The position numbers were made by a program, and so were the translations under genes. A stretch of DNA of 64,000 nucleotides from an uncultured Alphaproteobacteria bacterium (lineage in GTDB: Bacteria > Pseudomonadota > Alphaproteobacteria > Rs-D84): assembly GCA_944392565.1 (NCBI GenBank), contig CALXWX010000005.1:1-64000 (forward strand), in the 5' to 3' direction. This document shows positions 60,053 to 64,000 of the stretch, one piece after another. Position 1 is the first letter of the stretch. Each line of letters starts with the position of its first letter. The notes beneath the pieces were generated by a model that saw only the letters and a program-made list of their open reading frames with translations, did not search any database and was not told the DNA's origin.

Positions 60053-61279
60053 ATGGCATACATAAACAGAACTTTGGAACAGAGTATAGAGAAAATCAGC
60101 AACTTTTTCCCTGTGATTATGGTCACGGGGCCACGTCAAGTTGGCAAGACAACGGTTTTGCAAAATGTTGCAAATACGCCTGCAACCTATGTTTCGTTGG
60201 ATACGTTGGCGAACAGAAATCTGGCCCAAACGGAACCAGAACTGTTTTTGCAACGTTTCCCGGCCCCTGTTTTGATTGACGAAGTTCAATATGCACCGCA
60301 ACTATTCCCATATATCAAGGCGATTGTAGACCAAGAAAACAAGCCAGGCATGTATTGGCTGACTGGTTCACAACAGTTTCATCTGATGAAAAATGTATCA
60401 GAAAGTTTGGCGGGGCGTGTCGGCATACTGCATCTGGACGGATTTTCCCAAGATGAAAAAAATGGCAATCCAATGGCACAACCGTTCTTGCCAACAATGG
60501 AATATATTTATGCCAAGGCAAAAACATCCCAGCCAATGGACATCAATCGTGTGTATGATGTGATATGGCGTGGTTCGTATCCGAAAATGCACGGTGCACC
60601 AGCCGACATGTGGAATACGTTTTATGAATCATATCTGCAGACCTATATCGAACGCGATGTTAAAAGTTTTGGTGCGGTTGGGGATACTATGGCATTTGTG
60701 TCGTTTATGCGTGTCTTGGCGGTCAGAACAGGCCAGGAAATGAATTACAGTGACATTGCTCGTGATATTGGTGTAACCGCCCCAACGATTAAATCATGGC
60801 TGTCTGTATTGGAAGCGTCGGGCTTGGTGTTCTTGTTGCGTCCGTATTACAGCAACGTTACCAAACGTATTATCAAAGCTCCAAAGGTATATTTCGTTGA
60901 TACAGGGCTGGCCGCATTCTTGACTGGGTGGAATACCCCGGAAACGCTTGCAAATGGGGCTATGGCGGGCAGCATATTTGAAACCTATGTTGTATCCGAA
61001 ATAATTAAAAGCTATTGGTACAACGGTCGCAGTCCGAACATATATTACTATCGTGATAATCATGGTGCGGAAATCGATGTCTTGATAGAAGAAAACGGTA
61101 AATTGTATCCTGTGGAAATCAAACGAACAACGACACCGAATGTGGGCGACATAAAAAATTTTAAGGTCATAGAAGATGTCTTGCACGCCCAACGTGGTCC
61201 AGGTGCAGTTGTTTGTAATGCGCAAACTCACCTGCCATTAACGGCCGATGTAAACGTCATCCCCGTGGCATATTTGTAA
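60053..61279 (+). CDS. AAA ATPase with DUF4143 domain
   Basis: A 408-residue protein of the AAA_14/DUF4143 family: Walker A VTGPRQVGKTTVLQ, Walker B PVLIDEVQYAP, sensor WLTGSQQFHLM, then the DUF4143 part with YLQTYIERDVKSFG, TAPTIKSWLSVLEASGLVFL and a PD-(D/E)xK-like end (EIDVLIEENGKLYPVEIKRT). Its gene has a GGAGG site and a two-operator promoter. Many such genes sit in mobile or defence regions; exact role unknown. Confidence 0.88.
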   Translation: MAYINRTLEQSIEKISNFFPVIMVTGPRQVGKTTVLQNVANTPATYVSLDTLANRNLAQTEPELFLQRFPAPVLIDEVQYAPQLFPYIKAIVDQENKPGMYWLTGSQQFHLMKNVSESLAGRVGILHLDGFSQDEKNGNPMAQPFLPTMEYIYAKAKTSQPMDINRVYDVIWRGSYPKMHGAPADMWNTFYESYLQTYIERDVKSFGAVGDTMAFVSFMRVLAVRTGQEMNYSDIARDIGVTAPTIKSWLSVLEASGLVFLLRPYYSNVTKRIIKAPKVYFVDTGLAAFLTGWNTPETLANGAMAGSIFETYVVSEIIKSYWYNGRSPNIYYYRDNHGAEIDVLIEENGKLYPVEIKRTTTPNVGDIKNFKVIEDVLHAQRGPGAVVCNAQTHLPLTADVNVIPVAYL

Positions 61280-61348
61280 AAAACAGAATGTATACAACAG
61301 GTGTCGCACCAGATTTTGCACAAGTAACACCAAACAAATCTTGACCGA

Positions 61349-61819
61349 TTAATGAGACAAAATCGCTAAACGTTCTTCTTTTTTTTGTTGCAGGTCCAGG
61401 TATGTGTACCTTGATGATGTTTTTATCGGATATGTGGAATATACAAAATCAATAAATTGACTAAAAGTCAGTTTTTTTGTTAATTCAATAACTTTTAGTA
61501 TCGCCGAACGTTCGCTTTCTTTTAGCTGCCCATATTTGTAATCAGTGTTTTTAACGTCTGTTATATACAAACATGATGCGTTTGTTTTTTTTACAAAAAA
61601 ATCATCAACGGCATTATCTCTGACATCATCAACATATGGGCCGTAATTATGAAAATACCATTTGATGCCAGAAATGCTATTGGCGGTATCAGTCATTAGA
61701 ACATGACGCCAATCAGACAAATACACGATTTTTGTAAGTCTTGCATTTGACAGCTCGTAGCGATGTTCAGTTGGGTAATTAGATATGATAAAATGTATAA
61801 TTTCTTGTAATTTATTCAT
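61349..61819 (-). CDS. Panacea-domain protein (DUF4065, antitoxin-like)
   Basis: A 156-residue protein with the Panacea/SocA-like pattern: MNKLQEIIHFIISN, ARLTKIVYLSDWRHVLM, ISGIKWYFHNYGPYVDDV. These domains act as antitoxins for many unrelated toxins. The gene overlaps by 8 bp the end of the membrane/GAF-like gene at 61812-62669, the tight coupling expected of a toxin-antitoxin pair with the partner first. Confidence 0.83.
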   Translation of the reverse strand: MNKLQEIIHFIISNYPTEHRYELSNARLTKIVYLSDWRHVLMTDTANSISGIKWYFHNYGPYVDDVRDNAVDDFFVKKTNASCLYITDVKNTDYKYGQLKESERSAILKVIELTKKLTFSQFIDFVYSTYPIKTSSRYTYLDLQQKKEERLAILSH

Positions 61820-62669
61820 TTTCCAACCACTCGACTTCTTTCATTATTTTAACATATTTATAATACAATTTGAATTCCTTTGAAAATAATTTACATATCG
61901 TACGACATTTGCGTTGAATGCAGAACTTTTGAATCCGTTTAGATTTTAGGCGTTTTTTTAAATTAGGATTCATTGTTTCGAAAACAAGAACCCCGATTTT
62001 CTCGTTGTCACATAAAAATTGTTCGGCATAATATATCTTTGATTTCATCTTGACGTCATATAATTTATTCTTGTCCATATGCGGATAACAAGCTCTGTTT
62101 GCCTTAACCCATTGAGATGACGATTCTGTCGAGGAGAAATCGTGGTACAGGGTTCTGTTTTTTGTAAAACAAGTGCCAATTATATCGCCATCTGGTAAGA
62201 AAGGCAGACTTTTGGGGTCTGCATTTTTTTGAATTTCATTGTCAGAAAAACGAAAAAAACGCAGAAAAGAATTACTTGTATCCTGGATGTAAATGGTTAT
62301 TCTCTCGTTTGCCTCATTCCTTGAAAAGAGATTTGATAATTTTACTATCTCGTGACACTTGTGATACAGGTGTTTTTGTATAAGGGCTTTAAGCGGTTCT
62401 TGGTCATAGTGTTTGTCAAATTGTGCGACCCACTTTGGAACTGGGTCTGAAAACATTGCTTTGACTAACCATAGTGCGGTAAAAAATATGCATATTGGCT
62501 TTAGAAAGCTCAAAACATTTATACCGTGAATAACATGGCCATCTGGATATATTGTGATATATGTTAGTATGATAGTGACCGCAAATGGTGTAAAAAAGAA
62601 AAAGTGCCCACTGGTAGCCCAGTTAAGTTTAATATTCTGCACAAGATTTACAATTCGCAATCGCAACAT
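61812..62669 (-). CDS. Membrane-anchored GAF-like protein, possible Panacea partner
   Basis: A 285-residue protein with two membrane helices (HFFFFTPFAVTIILTYITIY; LSFLKPICIFFTALWLV), a helical linker (residues 75-130) and a cytosolic domain with GAF-like features: ITIYIQDTSNSFLRFFRFSD, then GDIIGTCFTKNRTLYHDFSS, MKSKIYYAEQFLCDN and EKIGVLVFETMNP. It is followed by a basic tail. It would be membrane bound and sense a small molecule. As the upstream partner of a Panacea antitoxin it is a candidate toxin or abortive-infection effector; this is inference. Confidence 0.6.
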   Translation of the reverse strand: MLRLRIVNLVQNIKLNWATSGHFFFFTPFAVTIILTYITIYPDGHVIHGINVLSFLKPICIFFTALWLVKAMFSDPVPKWVAQFDKHYDQEPLKALIQKHLYHKCHEIVKLSNLFSRNEANERITIYIQDTSNSFLRFFRFSDNEIQKNADPKSLPFLPDGDIIGTCFTKNRTLYHDFSSTESSSQWVKANRACYPHMDKNKLYDVKMKSKIYYAEQFLCDNEKIGVLVFETMNPNLKKRLKSKRIQKFCIQRKCRTICKLFSKEFKLYYKYVKIMKEVEWLENE

Positions 62670-62857
62670 TTTACTTATCTTTGTTGCGTATAATTAATAT
62701 AATTTACAACAAAAATCAACAAAAAACATATAAATACAGTGTTTATAATTATAACACAAAACGCCAAAAAAATCAAGGCATAAAACATGTTCAATTTGTT
62801 TTGAAATTGCTTATGCAAACAAAAAATGGGGCAAATTGCCCCAGCGCAGTTTCAGGG

Positions 62858-63274
62858 TTATAATGATTTTAAGAACTTATCGAAATCCGCCTTGTTTTTA
62901 TATCCCAGGCGATAAAATGAAGACGGCATCATGGCTAAGGATTTTATTTTGCCATCTATATCAGCTGTTACATCAAAGCACCCAAATCCGCCCTCGGGGG
63001 TTTTAGAACCAATCAATAAAAATGGTTTGCCAGTCCCCTGTTCAAACATCATAAAAAAATTGTTGATGGTATTCAGTTTTTTCATGGTCGCCAGTTTACC
63101 GATGATATAGTCACTGTATTCCTCCTTGGTCAAGTCTGGTGCTGTAACCCAAAATGAAGAGAAGCCAAAATCGTCCGACAAGAATGGCAAAATATATTTT
63201 GCATCATATTCGGTGTATGCTCTGGCTAAGTTTTTTAAAAACGATTCTTCATTTTTATATGCGTTATCAGACAT
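62858..63274 (-). CDS. NTF2-like (SnoaL-fold) hypothetical protein
   Basis: A 138-residue small protein with an NTF2-like layout: N-terminal helices (ESFLKNLARAYTEYDAKYIL, PFLSDDFGFSSFWV) and a beta sheet (FFMMFEQGTGKPFLLIGS, CFDVTADIDGKIKSLAM). No signal peptide. It lies between the GAF-like gene and hsdR on the same strand. Function unknown. Confidence 0.6.
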   Translation of the reverse strand: MSDNAYKNEESFLKNLARAYTEYDAKYILPFLSDDFGFSSFWVTAPDLTKEEYSDYIIGKLATMKKLNTINNFFMMFEQGTGKPFLLIGSKTPEGGFGCFDVTADIDGKIKSLAMMPSSFYRLGYKNKADFDKFLKSL

Positions 63275-63294
63275 GCGTGCCCCTTTTTTATAAT

Positions 63295-64000
63295 TTATGC
63301 GGCTTTTTTATACAGGTATTGTTGGAAGTCGCAGAACACACGACGGATTTCAGACATCTTGCCCAGTTCCATTTGTGCATTCGCAGGACTGCCGTATTTC
63401 AGATTGACCAGGTCACCGATACGTTCGTCACTTAATTCGGACACACCGTTATTAACGTATTGTTGCAACACAAATTCAATAAACGCATGCTGACGCGAGT
63501 CATAGTTATCAAAAATCAAAACCTTGTGCTTATTTACACGTTCTTGGCGTGATATGATTTCGTCGTGTTTATTAGAATAAACAACATATTGCAACACGTC
63601 AAATATATCACTATCTTCCGCATTCAACACATGTTTAATCTTATCAAACGCTTGTTCATCATAACCGCGTTTTGCCATGCGTTCTAATAATTCTTTTCTG
63701 GTTAACGGGTCCGCCCAAACGCGACGCAATTCTTCTTCGGTTTTAAAGAAATTCGGTGCGTTTCCTATCAAACGTTCTATAAATTCTTTTGCCGGTATTG
63801 GCTTGCCACTGGCGTTATCATAGAATGTTGTACCACGGTCGGTGACAACCACGCTACGTCCACCACCTAATTTAATTTGTATTGGCTCTTTTGGTTCTTC
63901 GCCTTCGCCACCTTCACCACCGCCTTCACCTTCACTGCCTTTGCCACGGCCCTTACCACCTGTCTTTTTACGTGGCTTGCCAATATATTCAATTGGACCG
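63295..64000 (-). CDS. hsdR: Type I restriction enzyme R subunit, C-terminal part (partial)
   Basis: The frame stays open to the window edge, so the gene continues beyond 64000. The visible 235 residues start with a Gly/Glu/Lys-rich linker, then FFKTEEELRRVWADPLTRKE, LLERMAKRGYDEQAFDKIKH, DSDIFDVLQYVVYSNK and FIEFVLQQYVNNGVSELSDE, the C-terminal domain of EcoEI-type HsdR, which binds the methyltransferase core. The helicase and nuclease parts are outside. This indicates a type I restriction-modification system in the element. Confidence 0.82.
   Translation of the reverse strand, partial: GPIEYIGKPRKKTGGKGRGKGSEGEGGGEGGEGEEPKEPIQIKLGGGRSVVVTDRGTTFYDNASGKPIPAKEFIERLIGNAPNFFKTEEELRRVWADPLTRKELLERMAKRGYDEQAFDKIKHVLNAEDSDIFDVLQYVVYSNKHDEIISRQERVNKHKVLIFDNYDSRQHAFIEFVLQQYVNNGVSELSDERIGDLVNLKYGSPANAQMELGKMSEIRRVFCDFQQYLYKKAA

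Noticed and set aside
1..64000. TGA recoded as tryptophan, as in some alphaproteobacterial symbionts
   Set aside because: Genes such as those at 12128, 24281 and 55772 end sensibly at TGA next to the following gene, and Trp is encoded by TGG throughout.

Overview
The window looks like chromosome of an uncultured, host-associated alphaproteobacterium (RF32-like gut lineages are my best guess, from gene content and overall look only). Support comes from AT-rich sequence, an alphaproteobacterial-type DnaB, VirB8/VirB11 type IV secretion genes scattered outside a single operon, the frr-uppS-cdsA-rseP-bamA envelope cluster (dxr is missing from its usual place), an acetate kinase, and many small lipoproteins. 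TAA, TAG and TGA all act as stops.

Layout. 1-6.3 kb: tRNA-Asp, a divergent pair of cysteine-rich secreted proteins, a SHOCT membrane protein, VirB11, an FKBP-type isomerase lipoprotein, a candidate anti-Shine-Dalgarno small RNA, and birA. 6.4-20.5 kb: a podovirus-type (T7-like) structural cluster with endolysin, holin-like protein, scaffold, a histone-H1-like gene, capsid, tail tubular proteins A and B, fibre, terminase, portal and a second fibre. It has no polymerase, integrase or phage replication genes. Its large terminase gene is split: the ATPase half (12645-13262) and nuclease half (16602-17450) lie in the same orientation on either side of a three-gene minus-strand block holding dnaB. 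All catalytic motifs of both halves are present. This looks like a domesticated phage or gene transfer agent. A related fibre gene and an unknown 811-residue protein lie near 42-45 kb. 20.5-23.1 kb: an AT-rich glycosyltransferase pair; with the fibre gene it sits between two copies of an 18-bp direct repeat.

23.2-31.3 kb: a structured RNA, VirB8-like genes, then bamA-rseP-cdsA-uppS-frr. 31.4-32.1 kb: tRNA-Ala and tRNA-His, followed by three extra partial copies of the tRNA-His 3' end separated by 150-200 bp non-coding units. The same arrangement recurs once at tRNA-Lys (47.1-47.3 kb). 32-45 kb: rph, an LPG-synthase-like membrane protein, RNase E, recG, an M48-TPR protease, an RNA leader with a small HTH gene, a nest of short repeats, and ackA. 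45-53 kb: an MFS transporter, an lpoB/ycfL lipoprotein operon with a long terminator-ending leader, tatD and tcdA. 53-57 kb: a TetR-flavodoxin-hydrolase-DUF362 operon with paired operators, preceded by a pseudoknotted RNA.

57-64 kb: an integrative element in tRNA-Asn. It has a tRNA 3' fragment, integrase arm-type repeats, a tyrosine integrase, an HNH protein, an AAA/DUF4143 ATPase under a two-operator promoter, a Panacea-domain gene overlapping a membrane-anchored GAF-like protein (possible toxin-antitoxin or defence pair), an NTF2-like protein, and the C-terminal part of a type I restriction HsdR running off the window.
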